40,353 bases of DNA from Muribaculaceae bacterium (GCA_017940245.1 JAGAYZ010000104.1:1-40353), one strand, 5' to 3'; positions 1 to 8,615 are shown, counted from the first letter of the stretch. Notes: generated by a model from the sequence alone, not told the origin. Program-made: numbers and translations.

Positions 1-2118
1 ACCATTCCTGCATCGGTCACCACACTGGGTGCAAATGCTTTCCAGGGATGTGTGAACTGCACGCGCCTCACCATCAACACGCGTCAGCTCACCGAGATTC
101 CCAACAATGCCTTTTTCGCCATGGTGTCGCTCACCAGCGTCACCATTCCAGAGGGTGTGAAAACCATCGGTGACAACGCATTCGCCAGCTGCGAGCAATT
201 GAGCACTGTGAACCTGTCCAGCACTGTTGAGGAAATCGGACAAAGCTGCTTCATGGGAGACCCCATCCGCAGCATTGACCTCAAAAACTTGAAACGCATC
301 GCCTACATGAGTTTCGGTCGCTGCGAAAGCCTTACTACCATCACCGGAGGAGGACAACTGGAATTTATTGATAACGCAGCCTTTGTGCGCTGTGACGCGC
401 TCACTGCGGTCAACTTCCCCGAAGGCGTGAAAACGCTCTTCGGCAACACTTTCTTCCGTTGCGCCGAGTTGCGTAGTCTCAACTTGCCCACATCGTTGCA
501 ATGCGTCGGTGTGAACCCTGTTACCGGCTGCGAACAGCTTTCCAGCCTCACCGTGACGGCTGGCAGCCGCTACTTCAAGGCAATCGATGGCGCACTCTAT
601 GCCACCACAGGTGCCACTGTAGTGGGACAGGAACCTAACGCCAACGGCGACCCCGACCAGCCTACCGTGCTTGTGGCTGTAGCATCGGCCACTCCCAAGA
701 GAGCCCTCGACATTCCTGAAGGTGTTACCACTCTGGGCGTGCAGTCGCTCCGCGAAGTAGAACTCACCCGCGTTACTCTGCCCAGCACCCTTACCACCAT
801 TCGCGAGTTTGCTTTCGGCGATGTGTATAATCTCAAAAAAATCACCTGCAAAGCACAGAATCCTCCCACTGCGGGAAATACGGATAATGAGGATTACTGC
901 TTCACCGACGAGGTGTTTGCCGGTGCCACACTCTTTGTGCCGCAGGCTTCCATCGAGAAATACCGCAACCATGCCATCTGGGGTAGGTTCCAGAATATCC
1001 AGGATCTGGAATCAGACATCGTGCCGGTAGATAGCACCACCAAGTTCCCCTATCTGGTGGAAAATGACTACACTCTGTACTTCCGCGTAATCGGCGACGA
1101 TGAAGTGGAATACATTTCGCCCACCGACTATGATCCCGACTTGGGGCCCTACAGCGGTTCATTCCGTTGGGACACTCCCGAAACAGTGGAATACAACGAC
1201 AAGACCTACCGCGTGACCACCGTGGGCGAAGGCGCGTTCAGGGATGCAACCATCCATGGCGACAACTCTATGACTAACCTACTGTGGCTCAACGGTGTGC
1301 AGAAAGTGAAGGCCGATGCGTTCAATGGCTGGCACATCAACTGGCTGGGGCTCAACGCTGTCAGCGACATCGACCCCACAGCTTTCCGCGGCAATAAGAT
1401 TAACCGCATGTCGGTGTTCGGCAACGTATTCGCACACTCGGCCGACAATAGCGGCAGCTACAACGGCAATGGCATGAGCGGCGACATCTACAAGACCGTA
1501 GATGGCAAAAAAATCCTGTGGGGATGGGGTGGCGACCGGCGCACCAATTCTTGGCTGAACGGTAACATGTCGGTCACTACAGCGTGGACGTTCAACTACG
1601 ATGAAATCGGTGCTTATGCACTGGCCGGCAACGAAAACCTGACCACGGTCACTATTGAAGGTGCGACCAAAATTGGCCAAGAAGCGCTTGCCGACATGAC
1701 CAACTTGCAGACACTCACCCTTCCCGCCACCCTCACTGAAATCGGAGAAGATGCGTTCAAGGGTGTGACCACGCTCACCAGCCTCACCGTGAACGCCACT
1801 ATGCCTCCCACGGGCGGTGTATTTGAAGACGCTGTTTACGAAGCTCTTAAAGACCGCCTGGTGGTTCCTGCCGGCAGTGAGGACGCTTATAAAGCCGACC
1901 GCAACTGGGGCAAGTTCTACACTGGTTATAATCCCGGTGTGACCGGCGACCTTAATGGCGATGGCAAGGTGGATGTAAGCGACGTGAACATCGCCATCAA
2001 CATCATCCTGGGAGCAGACGCCACCGATGAACAACGTGCGAAAAGTGACCTCACAGGCGATGGCAAAACTGATGTGAGCGACGTGAACTCCCTCATCAAC
2101 ATCATCCTCAAGAATTAA
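1..2118 (+). CDS. BspA-type LRR surface protein with C-terminal dockerin-like domain (5' end outside window)
   Basis: The frame is open from base 1, so the start codon and signal peptide lie to the left; a GTG at 52 is only an internal codon. About 705 residues are visible. Residues ~1-290 are LRR_5/BspA repeats (pattern IPxxVxxIGxxAFxxC), closed by a cap ending WGRFQNI near residue 333. Residues ~345-640 form a second module that is also the N-terminal half of the next protein (shared KTVDGKKILWGWGGDRR-like segment). Residues 648-705 are two dockerin type I-like Ca-binding repeats (DLNGDGKVDVSDVN and DLTGDGKTDVSDVN). There is no T9SS-type C-terminal motif. LRR_5 proteins of Bacteroidales are secreted or surface-exposed and often bind host or matrix proteins; the ligand here is unknown. 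The next gene starts 43 bases on, suggesting one transcript. Confidence 0.88.
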   Translation, partial: TIPASVTTLGANAFQGCVNCTRLTINTRQLTEIPNNAFFAMVSLTSVTIPEGVKTIGDNAFASCEQLSTVNLSSTVEEIGQSCFMGDPIRSIDLKNLKRIAYMSFGRCESLTTITGGGQLEFIDNAAFVRCDALTAVNFPEGVKTLFGNTFFRCAELRSLNLPTSLQCVGVNPVTGCEQLSSLTVTAGSRYFKAIDGALYATTGATVVGQEPNANGDPDQPTVLVAVASATPKRALDIPEGVTTLGVQSLREVELTRVTLPSTLTTIREFAFGDVYNLKKITCKAQNPPTAGNTDNEDYCFTDEVFAGATLFVPQASIEKYRNHAIWGRFQNIQDLESDIVPVDSTTKFPYLVENDYTLYFRVIGDDEVEYISPTDYDPDLGPYSGSFRWDTPETVEYNDKTYRVTTVGEGAFRDATIHGDNSMTNLLWLNGVQKVKADAFNGWHINWLGLNAVSDIDPTAFRGNKINRMSVFGNVFAHSADNSGSYNGNGMSGDIYKTVDGKKILWGWGGDRRTNSWLNGNMSVTTAWTFNYDEIGAYALAGNENLTTVTIEGATKIGQEALADMTNLQTLTLPATLTEIGEDAFKGVTTLTSLTVNATMPPTGGVFEDAVYEALKDRLVVPAGSEDAYKADRNWGKFYTGYNPGVTGDLNGDGKVDVSDVNIAINIILGADATDEQRAKSDLTGDGKTDVSDVNSLINIILKN

Positions 2119-2161
2119 ATAATAAATTCCCCTAATTATAATAACCAAAATTTTAGTGATT

Positions 2162-5100
2162 ATGAAAAAGAAATTTCTATTCCTAATGATGTTGCTTGCA
2201 GGCTTCGTGGGAGTGGCGCAAGCCGAAGGCGAATTTGCCTATGCAATTGAGAACGACTACGTGTTCTACTTCCGCCCCATCAGTGCCACTGAGGTGGCTA
2301 TTATTCACCCCAGTGAATATGACCCCAACCTTGGCCCTTATGTAGGACAATTTCAATGGGATTTCCCAACAGAAGTGACCCATGACGGTGTTACTTACAC
2401 CATTACGACTATTGCATCCGGTGCATTTCGTGATGCTACCGTATATGGTGGGAATCAATATACAAACATGTTGTGGCTGCCAAGCAGTCTGACAACTATC
2501 GAAGACGATGCTTTTGATAATTGGACCTCCAATATGGTCGGTGTTTATGGTGACGTTGACTCAAAAGCATTCCGCAACAATAAGATCAACAGAATCCAGT
2601 ACATTGATGGACGTTATCCATTCTCGATTACTGAGGATAATACCGCAGGCACGTACTCCGGACAAGCCCAAGGCGGCGACCTCGTTAAGACCGTTGAGGG
2701 GAAAAAGATCCTTTGGGCTTGGGGCGGTGACCGCCGCAAGCATGCTTGGATACGACACATTTCGGGACCGACCCTCGATCGCTCCTACACTACAACGTGG
2801 ACATTCAACTACGATGAGATTGGCGACTATGCATTATATGGCAACAGCAAATTGCAAACTGTTACCATTCAGAATGCCACCAAGATTGGTGTAGAGGCAA
2901 TGAAGAACATGACCGCACTCACCACGCTCAACTTGCCCGCTACTCTCACCGAAATCGCTGAGGGCGCATTTGATGGCACCACCACTATTGCCAGCATCAC
3001 TTGCAACGCCGCAACGCCTCCCACCGGTGGTGTATTTGACGATGCCGTCTATGCACGCATCCGTGAGAGTGGCAACATCACCGTGCCTGCCGACGCACTC
3101 GAAGCCTATCAAGCCGACCCGAACTGGTACAAGTTCTGGTCTGAGACTCCGCCGGCACCCGCTGAAACGAGGGTGCATTTCGCCGAGGCTGAGAATGGCG
3201 AGGTGACGGCCGACAACCTGAATCCCGCCGACGGTGCAACGGTCACGCTGACCGTGAACCCCGCAGCCGGCTACAAGCTGGAGAACATCAATGCCGAGGC
3301 CGTTATCGATCCGGGCAACGCCCAGGCACCTCACCGAATCGCAGGTCCTGGCGTGGGACTCAACGTGGAACTGACCACCGTGGTCGAAGGACAGACCTAC
3401 ACCTTCGTGATGCCCGACGCACCCTACGAGGTGCTGGTAACGCCTGAGTTCGCACTGGCCGACTACACCATCACCGTGGCCGACGGAATCGAGAACGGCA
3501 CCGTGGTGGCCGACAAGCAGACCGCCAACTATGGCGAAACTGTGACCGTGACCACCACTCCCGCCGAAGGCTATGAGCTGGAGAATTTGACTTACACCGT
3601 TGAGGGCGCTGAGCCCGTGGCCATCGAGAACGGCACATTCACCATGCCCGCCGGCAATGTGACCATCAATGCCACCTTCAAGGCCACAGACTACACCATC
3701 ACCGTGGCAGAGACCGAAAACGGTACTGTCGAGGCTCCCGCCACTGCCAACTATGGTGAGACCGTGACCGTGACCACTACTCCCGCCGAAGGCTATGAGC
3801 TGGGAACCTTGACCTACACCATTGGAGAGGACGAGCCTGTGGCCATCGAGAACGGACAGTTCACCATGCCGGCCGCCGACGTCACCATCAACGCCACCTT
3901 CACGGCCATCGACTACACCATCACCGTAGCCGACACCGAGAACGGTACCGTGACCGCTCCCGCCACTGCCAACTATGGCGAGACCGTAACGCTCACCGTC
4001 ACTCCCGCCGAAGGTTATGAGCTGACCGAGCTGACCTATACCGTTAGTGAGGATGAGCCTGTGGCCATCGAGAACGGACAGTTCACCATGCCCGCTGCCA
4101 GCGTCACCATCAACGCCACCTTCACGGCCATCGACTACACCATCACCGTGGCCGAGACTGCACACGGAACCGTGGAGGCCGACAAAGCGACCGCCAACAT
4201 TGGTGAGACCGTGACCGTGACCGCCACTCCCGCTGCCGGCTACGAGCTGACTGAGCTGACCTACACCGCCGAGGGCGCTGAACCCGTGACCATCGAGAAC
4301 GGACAGTTCACCATGCCCGCAGCCAACGTGACTATCAACGCCACATTCACAGCCATTGGCTACACCATCACCGTGGCCGAGACCGAAAACGGCACCGTGG
4401 TGGCTGACAAGGAGGCCGCCAACTATGGCGAGACCGTGACCCTGACCGTCACCCCCGCCGAGGGATATGAACTGACTGAGCTGACCTACACCGCTGGTGA
4501 GGATGAGCCTGTGGACATCGAGAACAACCAGTTCACGATGCCCGCCGCCAACGTCACCATCAACGCCACCTTCACGGCCATCGACTACACCATCACCGTA
4601 GCTGAGACCGAAAATGGTTCTGTGACCGCTCCCGCCACCGCCAACTTTGGCGAGACCGTGACGCTCACCGTCACTCCCGCCGAAGGCTATGAGCTGACCG
4701 AGCTGACCTACACCGTTGGAGAAGACGAGCCAGTGGCCATCGAGAACAACCAGTTTGTGATGCCCGCCGCCAACGTGACCATCAACGCCACGTTCAATCT
4801 GATTCCTGTGGTGCTCGACGGAGTGGTGTTCGCCAACAACACCTACGCCACCTGGTACGGAAACCAGAATCTGGCTATTCCTGAGAATGTGACCGCCTAT
4901 GTGGTGACTGGCATCGAGAACGATGTGACCGTCATCGAGGAAGTCAACTACCTCCCCGCTGGTGTGGGCGTGCTGCTCTACAGCACCACCCCCGCCGACG
5001 TGGTGACCACGGTTCCCTACACGGGCGAGACCGCCGAGGTGGCCAGCATGCTCCAGGGCTATCTTGAGGATACGACTATCGACAACGGATATGTGCTCTA

Positions 5101-5365
5101 CAACGATGGTTTCGTGCTTACTGGGAACGGCACGCTGGCAGCCCACCGCTGCTACCTGCCCAAGGCTCAGGCTCCTGCCGGAGCACCGAAGCGCCTGCGC
5201 ATCGGCATGAACGGCGAAATTGTGACCGCCATCGATGATGTGCGCACCGCAACCGACGGCTCTGTGCGCTACATCGACGTGAACGGACGCGTGAGCAACA
5301 CACCGTTCCAGGGCATCAACATCGTTATCGACGGTGACAAGACCTACAAGGCAATTATGAATTAA
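2162..5365 (+). CDS. Large secreted surface protein with six tandem InlB-B-like repeats and T9SS-type C-terminus
   Basis: Start chosen at ATG 2162, which begins a clean signal peptide (MKKKFLFLMMLLAGFVGVAQA); a GTG two codons earlier is less likely. The product is 1067 residues. Residues ~24-330 are paralogous to the second module of the upstream protein (LRR_5-like, with KTVEGKKILWAWGGDRR). A divergent repeat at ~340-433 is followed by six 74-76-residue repeats at 434-881, each starting [DG]YTITVA and ending MPAxxVTINATF; these resemble the divergent InlB B-repeat / bacterial repeat families. Residues ~882-1010 are a beta-rich module (TYATWYG, YLPAGVGVLLYS) also seen, diverged, in the minus-strand LRR protein ending at 32663. 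The last ~40 residues (VRYIDVNGRV, GINIVIDGDKTYKAIMN) look like a T9SS type A sorting signal. Probably surface-anchored or released; the ligand is unknown. Confidence 0.88.
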   Translation: MKKKFLFLMMLLAGFVGVAQAEGEFAYAIENDYVFYFRPISATEVAIIHPSEYDPNLGPYVGQFQWDFPTEVTHDGVTYTITTIASGAFRDATVYGGNQYTNMLWLPSSLTTIEDDAFDNWTSNMVGVYGDVDSKAFRNNKINRIQYIDGRYPFSITEDNTAGTYSGQAQGGDLVKTVEGKKILWAWGGDRRKHAWIRHISGPTLDRSYTTTWTFNYDEIGDYALYGNSKLQTVTIQNATKIGVEAMKNMTALTTLNLPATLTEIAEGAFDGTTTIASITCNAATPPTGGVFDDAVYARIRESGNITVPADALEAYQADPNWYKFWSETPPAPAETRVHFAEAENGEVTADNLNPADGATVTLTVNPAAGYKLENINAEAVIDPGNAQAPHRIAGPGVGLNVELTTVVEGQTYTFVMPDAPYEVLVTPEFALADYTITVADGIENGTVVADKQTANYGETVTVTTTPAEGYELENLTYTVEGAEPVAIENGTFTMPAGNVTINATFKATDYTITVAETENGTVEAPATANYGETVTVTTTPAEGYELGTLTYTIGEDEPVAIENGQFTMPAADVTINATFTAIDYTITVADTENGTVTAPATANYGETVTLTVTPAEGYELTELTYTVSEDEPVAIENGQFTMPAASVTINATFTAIDYTITVAETAHGTVEADKATANIGETVTVTATPAAGYELTELTYTAEGAEPVTIENGQFTMPAANVTINATFTAIGYTITVAETENGTVVADKEAANYGETVTLTVTPAEGYELTELTYTAGEDEPVDIENNQFTMPAANVTINATFTAIDYTITVAETENGSVTAPATANFGETVTLTVTPAEGYELTELTYTVGEDEPVAIENNQFVMPAANVTINATFNLIPVVLDGVVFANNTYATWYGNQNLAIPENVTAYVVTGIENDVTVIEEVNYLPAGVGVLLYSTTPADVVTTVPYTGETAEVASMLQGYLEDTTIDNGYVLYNDGFVLTGNGTLAAHRCYLPKAQAPAGAPKRLRIGMNGEIVTAIDDVRTATDGSVRYIDVNGRVSNTPFQGINIVIDGDKTYKAIMN
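3461..4804 (+). repeat. Six in-frame tandem repeats of 222-228 bp
   Basis: Repeat units begin at 3461, 3689, 3911, 4133, 4358 and 4583, each with a GAC or GGC codon opening [DG]YTITVA. Unit lengths are 228, 222, 222, 225, 225 and 222 bases, so length changes are always whole codons. The units are highly similar in DNA, with variation mainly at the position after ENGTV (AP versus ADK) and in the E-D-E-P / E-G-A-E-P segment. A seventh, older copy lies just upstream (about 3175-3460). Confidence 0.95.
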
Positions 5366-5385
5366 GAATTTTGAATTATGAATTC
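5354..5385. repeat. AT-rich short repeat at the stop codon of the preceding gene
   Basis: The segment spans the TAA stop (5363-5365) and repeats the unit GAATTaaGAATTtt/GAATTATGAATT. Similar AT-rich units occur at 7451-7478, 11371-11399, 14879-14910 and 32635-32662, so this is a small interspersed repeat family in the window. Function unknown. Confidence 0.55.
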
Positions 5386-5456
5386 TTTGACTCGGTTATT
5401 CTCCGACAACTCCTGAGAATTACGAGATCTACGGACTCGGAGACCTTCAGATGACT

Positions 5457-5496
5457 AAAAAGGGCTGTGCGGAATGGACTGCGCAGCCTTTTTTTT
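5457..5496 (+). terminator. Rho-independent terminator after the repeat protein
   Basis: An 8-bp stem GGCTGTGC (5463-5470) pairs with GCGCAGCC (5481-5488), with one G-T pair, around a 10-base loop, and is followed by eight T (5489-5496). A run of A precedes the stem. It lies ~95 bases after the stop at 5365. Confidence 0.85.
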
Positions 5497-5524
5497 CGGC
5501 AATTGTTATTATTTATTTAATAAT

Positions 5525-5555
5525 TTTGATAATTGAGAAATATATAATAACTTTG
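5525..5555 (+). promoter_or_regulatory. Bacteroidetes-type promoter for the LRR/dockerin gene at 5589
   Basis: TTTG at 5525-5528 (-33 element) is followed after exactly 19 bases by TAACTTTG at 5548-5555 (-7 element, TAnnTTTG). This matches the Bacteroidetes housekeeping consensus. The predicted start of transcription is ~5562, giving a leader of about 27 bases. Confidence 0.75.
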
Positions 5556-5588
5556 TGCAATAATTTGTAACCAAATCCCAAAATTCAA

Positions 5589-7454
5589 ATGAAAAAATTA
5601 TTTACCATCCTCGGTCTGTCGCTGATGTCACTGGCTTTGAGCGCACAGACGTTTTTCACCTCAGGCAAATTGCGCTACGAAGTAGTGGACGAAACCAACA
5701 AGTGGGTGCGCATCGTAGAAAAAAATGCGAGCAATCCTGACGATGCCTATCAAAATATAGCCACTGCCGATTTCTCGGCCACGGTCACTAACGGCGGTGT
5801 GGAATACACGGTACTGGGTGTGGGACCTGGCGCGTTTACCAAGGGATCGCTTTCCGAAAACACCGTCACCCGCCTGCCCGAAGGATTCCTCTACATCGAC
5901 AATGGTGCCTTTGACGGATGTAGTGGCATCTCGCTTCGCCTGCCTTCCACTCTCACCATGCTCGCTCCCATGGCACTGGGCGGCAACAAATTCCGCTTCC
6001 TTGCTGTGGATGACAATAATCCTGAATTTAAACGCATTGCAGTGACAACACAAGGACGCGATGTATCGACCATCGTCAACAAGGAGGGTAACAAGATTAT
6101 CGCAGTTGCGGGGTCAATGGTCATCAGCTTTGATGGAGACAACACCGCCTATGTCACGCAATTCAGCATCCCTAGCACCATCACCGAGATTGGCGATTAC
6201 GCATTCTACAAGCACCCTAATTTCACAAATGTGACCATTCCAGCTTCGGTAACAAAGATTGGTGATGCCGCATTTTACGGATGCGAGAAAATCACCAGCG
6301 TTTCGCTGCCTAATCCCAATGTGGAACTGGGTCTTTCGGTGTGGAGCGGCTGCTCGGCACTCACCTCTCTAAGTCTGCCACAAGGCATGGAAAAACTGGC
6401 TCGCCATTCATTCTACATGTGCGGACTGGAAAGCATCACGCTTCCCGAAGGCATGAAAAGCATTGGGTTCATGGCATTTGCCAGCAACAACATCAAAACC
6501 ATCAACCTGCCCAGCACGCTGGAACTCATCGACAGTTGCTGCTTCCAGAACAACACGGAGCTTGTCAGTGTCAACCTCAAGAATGTAAAACAGATGGACC
6601 AATTCGCTTTCATGGGTTGTACCGGTCTGAAAACCTATAGCTGCAATGGTCAACTAGAGAAAATCGGGTCTAGTGCATTCTGCCGCACTGCATTGGTTGA
6701 TGCTCAGTTGCCCGAAGGTGTGAAAACTATGCTCGGCAACGTGTTCTTCCGCACCACCTCACTGCAGACCATCACCATCCCCAGCACTGTGGAGGAAATT
6801 GACTTCACGCCCATTGTGGGATGTACCGCAGTGAAGCGTGTGCAAGTGGCCGAGGGCAGCACTCACTTCGCTGAACTTGACAGCTGCCTCTACCAGATTG
6901 ACGAGAACGGCAATCCCTTCCGTCTGGTGGCAGTTCCATCAGCACGCGACAACAAGGTGCTCATCGTGCCCGAAGGGGTAACCGAGATAGGTCGCCAAGC
7001 TGTGCGCGAAGTGGCTATGACCGAGGTGTGGATGCCCTCATCTACCCAGACATTAGCATCAAGCGCATTCAGCAGTTCTAGCGCATTGACCCGTGTAACC
7101 TGCATGGCCATCAATCCTCCAACGGTTGAAAGCGACTTTGAAGATAATGTCTATGCCACCGCCACGCTCTACGTGCCCATGCGCTCGCTCGATGCCTACA
7201 AAGCTGCCGAGGTGTGGCAGAAATTTCAAAATATCGAGGGCATCGACACCGGTGAGGAACCCGGCGACGAGCCGGTGCTTGGCGACCTGAACGACGACGG
7301 CAAAGTGGATGTGAGCGACGTGAACATCGCCATCAACATCATCTTGGGTGGTACCGACAATGAGCAGTTGAAAGCATTGGCCGACCTCACAGGCGACGGC
7401 AAGGTGGATGTGAGCGACGTGAACTCCCTCATCAACATCATCCTTAAGAATTAA
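5589..7454 (+). CDS. BspA-type LRR surface protein with C-terminal dockerin-like domain
   Basis: A 621-residue product. Residues 1-20 are a signal peptide (MKKLFTILGLSLMSLALSAQ). LRR_5/BspA repeats fill ~60-500 (IPxxVTxIGDxAF units). A cap ends WQKFQNIEG near residue 552, then a short acidic linker (GEEPGDEP) and two dockerin-like repeats at 564-621 (DLNDDGKVDVSDVN, DLTGDGKVDVSDVN), ending INIILKN. The C-terminal ~320 residues are clearly paralogous to the LRR part of the gene at 1-2118, but this protein lacks the second module found there. It has its own promoter at 5525-5555 and a hairpin terminator at 7510-7551. It is predicted to be secreted; no T9SS-type C-terminal motif is present. Dockerins normally bind cohesins, but no cohesin gene is visible here, so the role of that domain is open. 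Confidence 0.9.
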   Translation: MKKLFTILGLSLMSLALSAQTFFTSGKLRYEVVDETNKWVRIVEKNASNPDDAYQNIATADFSATVTNGGVEYTVLGVGPGAFTKGSLSENTVTRLPEGFLYIDNGAFDGCSGISLRLPSTLTMLAPMALGGNKFRFLAVDDNNPEFKRIAVTTQGRDVSTIVNKEGNKIIAVAGSMVISFDGDNTAYVTQFSIPSTITEIGDYAFYKHPNFTNVTIPASVTKIGDAAFYGCEKITSVSLPNPNVELGLSVWSGCSALTSLSLPQGMEKLARHSFYMCGLESITLPEGMKSIGFMAFASNNIKTINLPSTLELIDSCCFQNNTELVSVNLKNVKQMDQFAFMGCTGLKTYSCNGQLEKIGSSAFCRTALVDAQLPEGVKTMLGNVFFRTTSLQTITIPSTVEEIDFTPIVGCTAVKRVQVAEGSTHFAELDSCLYQIDENGNPFRLVAVPSARDNKVLIVPEGVTEIGRQAVREVAMTEVWMPSSTQTLASSAFSSSSALTRVTCMAINPPTVESDFEDNVYATATLYVPMRSLDAYKAAEVWQKFQNIEGIDTGEEPGDEPVLGDLNDDGKVDVSDVNIAINIILGGTDNEQLKALADLTGDGKVDVSDVNSLINIILKN

Positions 7455-7478
7455 TAATGAATAATTAATAATGAATAA
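7451..7478. repeat. Two exact 14-bp tandem AT-rich units
   Basis: The unit TTAATAATGAATAA occurs twice in a row (7451-7464 and 7465-7478), and the first copy contains the TAA stop of the LRR/dockerin gene. It belongs with the other AT-rich units placed just after surface-protein stop codons. Confidence 0.6.
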
Positions 7479-7509
7479 TGGCGCAATGCGATACTTGTAG
7501 CTAAATTAC

Positions 7510-7551
7510 AACAGTGGCGCGAATCCCTTCAATGAGGTTCGCGCCACTGTT
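7510..7551. terminator. Bidirectional hairpin terminator between convergent genes
   Basis: A perfect 14-bp stem (7510-7523 with 7538-7551, core CAGTGGCGCGAA) encloses a 14-base loop. It sits between the plus-strand stop at 7454 and the minus-strand stop at 7569. There is no strong T run on either side, so efficiency is uncertain, but position and symmetry suit a shared terminator. Confidence 0.7.
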
Positions 7552-7568
7552 GCTGTATAAGATTTGGA

Positions 7569-8021
7569 TTAATCCTTCACAGGAATCTTGTCGATGCGAC
7601 GCTGATGCCGACCACCTTCAAAATCTGTGTTCAGAAAAGCCTCTACCATAGCGATGGCCTCCTCGTTGCTCACAAAGCGGCCGGGCATGGCCAGCACGTT
7701 GGCATCGTTGTGCTGTCGCGCCAGTCGCGCCACCTCGGGAATCCAGCACAAAGCCGAGCGGATGCCCTGGTGCTTGTTTAGGGTGATATTGATACCCTCG
7801 CCACTGCCACACACGGCAATGCCGGGATAGCATTCACCACTCTCCACCGCCAGCGCGCAGGGATGCGCAAAGTCGGGATAGTCGCAACTATCGGTGCTAT
7901 ACGTACCGAAATCCTTGTAAGCAATGCCCTGCTCGTCGAGCCAGTGCATCACAGCTTGCTTGGTTTCAAATCCGGCATGGTCGCAACACAACCCTACCGG
8001 CACACTCTCTTTTAATATCAT
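7569..8021 (-). CDS. rpiB: Ribose-5-phosphate isomerase B
   Basis: A 150-residue product, the usual length for RpiB/LacAB. It interconverts ribose-5-phosphate and ribulose-5-phosphate in the non-oxidative pentose phosphate pathway, in the cytoplasm. Visible family motifs: CDHAG with Asp14 and His15; the catalytic Cys71 and anion-hole loop CGSGEG (71-76); His104 in RQHNDANVL; and the phosphate-binding C-terminal FEGGRHQRRIDKI. The segment LCWIPEVARLA replaces the more common ALCHDxxxAxxA, a modest divergence. ATG at 8021 is the only good start and gives the CDHAG motif its normal position. It lies 48 bases after the toxin gene on the same strand; no separate promoter is evident. Ribulose-5-P made here could feed the Kdo operon further along the same strand (inference). 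Confidence 0.95.
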   Translation of the reverse strand: MILKESVPVGLCCDHAGFETKQAVMHWLDEQGIAYKDFGTYSTDSCDYPDFAHPCALAVESGECYPGIAVCGSGEGINITLNKHQGIRSALCWIPEVARLARQHNDANVLAMPGRFVSNEEAIAMVEAFLNTDFEGGRHQRRIDKIPVKD

Positions 8022-8069
8022 AAGGCTAATTAGTTAAACTCTCATTAATTTCTTTACGCACGCCACACA

Positions 8070-8345
8070 TTATTTGTCAATGTAATGTCCATAGGATGCC
8101 AGTACAATCACAATCACTTCGTTATCGTGAATCTCGTAGACGAGACGATGGCGGGCTGTTATGCGGCGGCTCCAGTGCCCGTGCGGTTCTCCCTTGAGTT
8201 GTTCGGGCCGACCCGCACCGGTGCGGGGGTGATCATAAAGTTCTGCAATCAATTTAAGCGCTTTCTTATACGCAGACGGCTCATCTTTCAGTAGTTTATT
8301 TAAGTCTTTCTGAGCCTGTTTCTTAAAATCAATGTAAAACTTCAT
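8070..8345 (-). CDS. yoeB: YoeB/Txe-family mRNA interferase toxin
   Basis: A 91-residue product of typical YoeB length. YoeB toxins are ribosome-dependent mRNA endonucleases neutralised by a cognate antitoxin. The family signature is plain: GRPEQLKG, HWSRRITARHRLVYEI and a C-terminal SYGHYIDK. By comparison with E. coli YoeB the catalytic residues Glu46, Arg65, His83 and Tyr84 correspond to Glu48, Arg67, His87 and Tyr88 here, so the toxin looks intact. The start ATG (8345) overlaps the antitoxin stop in an ATGA arrangement, which indicates translational coupling with the antitoxin first, as in known yefM-yoeB pairs. The pair lies between valS and rpiB. Confidence 0.93.
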   Translation of the reverse strand: MKFYIDFKKQAQKDLNKLLKDEPSAYKKALKLIAELYDHPRTGAGRPEQLKGEPHGHWSRRITARHRLVYEIHDNEVIVIVLASYGHYIDK

Positions 8346-8587
8346 AAACTACGGATGTATTTATCCAGTTCATCAACACTGTCAAATCGCAATGATGGGC
8401 CTTTGCTAGCTTCTTCAATGCGGGCAAAGAATTCTTCCTTGGTCATCAAGGTGGGGTCGTCCTTCTGAGCCTTGGAAAGGATGCGTTTGAGCGACTTGAC
8501 GGCTTTGCGCATCAGGTTCTCATCCTGCGAAATTTCGGCCAGCGTGCTGAACAATTCCTCGTTGAGTTCCAGTTGTGCGGTAGTCAT
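8342..8587 (-). CDS. Antitoxin partner of the YoeB-type toxin
   Basis: An 81-residue product starting at ATG 8587. An earlier in-frame start would run into valS and encode a low-complexity Arg/Pro segment, so 8587 is preferred. The protein is small, acidic-basic mixed and helical in character (MTTAQLELNEELFSTLAEI, later LMTKEEFFARIEE). It lacks a clear YefM/Phd fold signature, so it may belong to another antitoxin family common in Bacteroidales. The assignment rests on position: it ends inside the start codon of the toxin gene (4-base overlap) and precedes it. It would bind and inactivate the toxin and probably repress the pair. It begins 28 bases after the valS stop; no separate TAnnTTTG box is visible. 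Confidence 0.8.
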   Translation of the reverse strand: MTTAQLELNEELFSTLAEISQDENLMRKAVKSLKRILSKAQKDDPTLMTKEEFFARIEEASKGPSLRFDSVDELDKYIRSL

Positions 8588-8615
8588 AATTGATTGATAT
8601 TTAATAATTACTAAA

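Noticed and set aside
1279-2148. A 289-codon minus-strand frame opposite the first gene
   Set aside because: Shadow of the dockerin and LRR coding sequence; no promoter or known motif.
3461-4804. Regular repeats as a possible CRISPR array
   Set aside because: The units are 222-228 bp, in frame and code for a repeated protein domain; there are no short repeats with unique spacers.
2834-5146. A 770-codon open frame on the minus strand
   Set aside because: It is antisense to the repeat protein and its Gly/His-rich translation mirrors the tandem repeats; codon bias of the plus-strand gene keeps the frame open.
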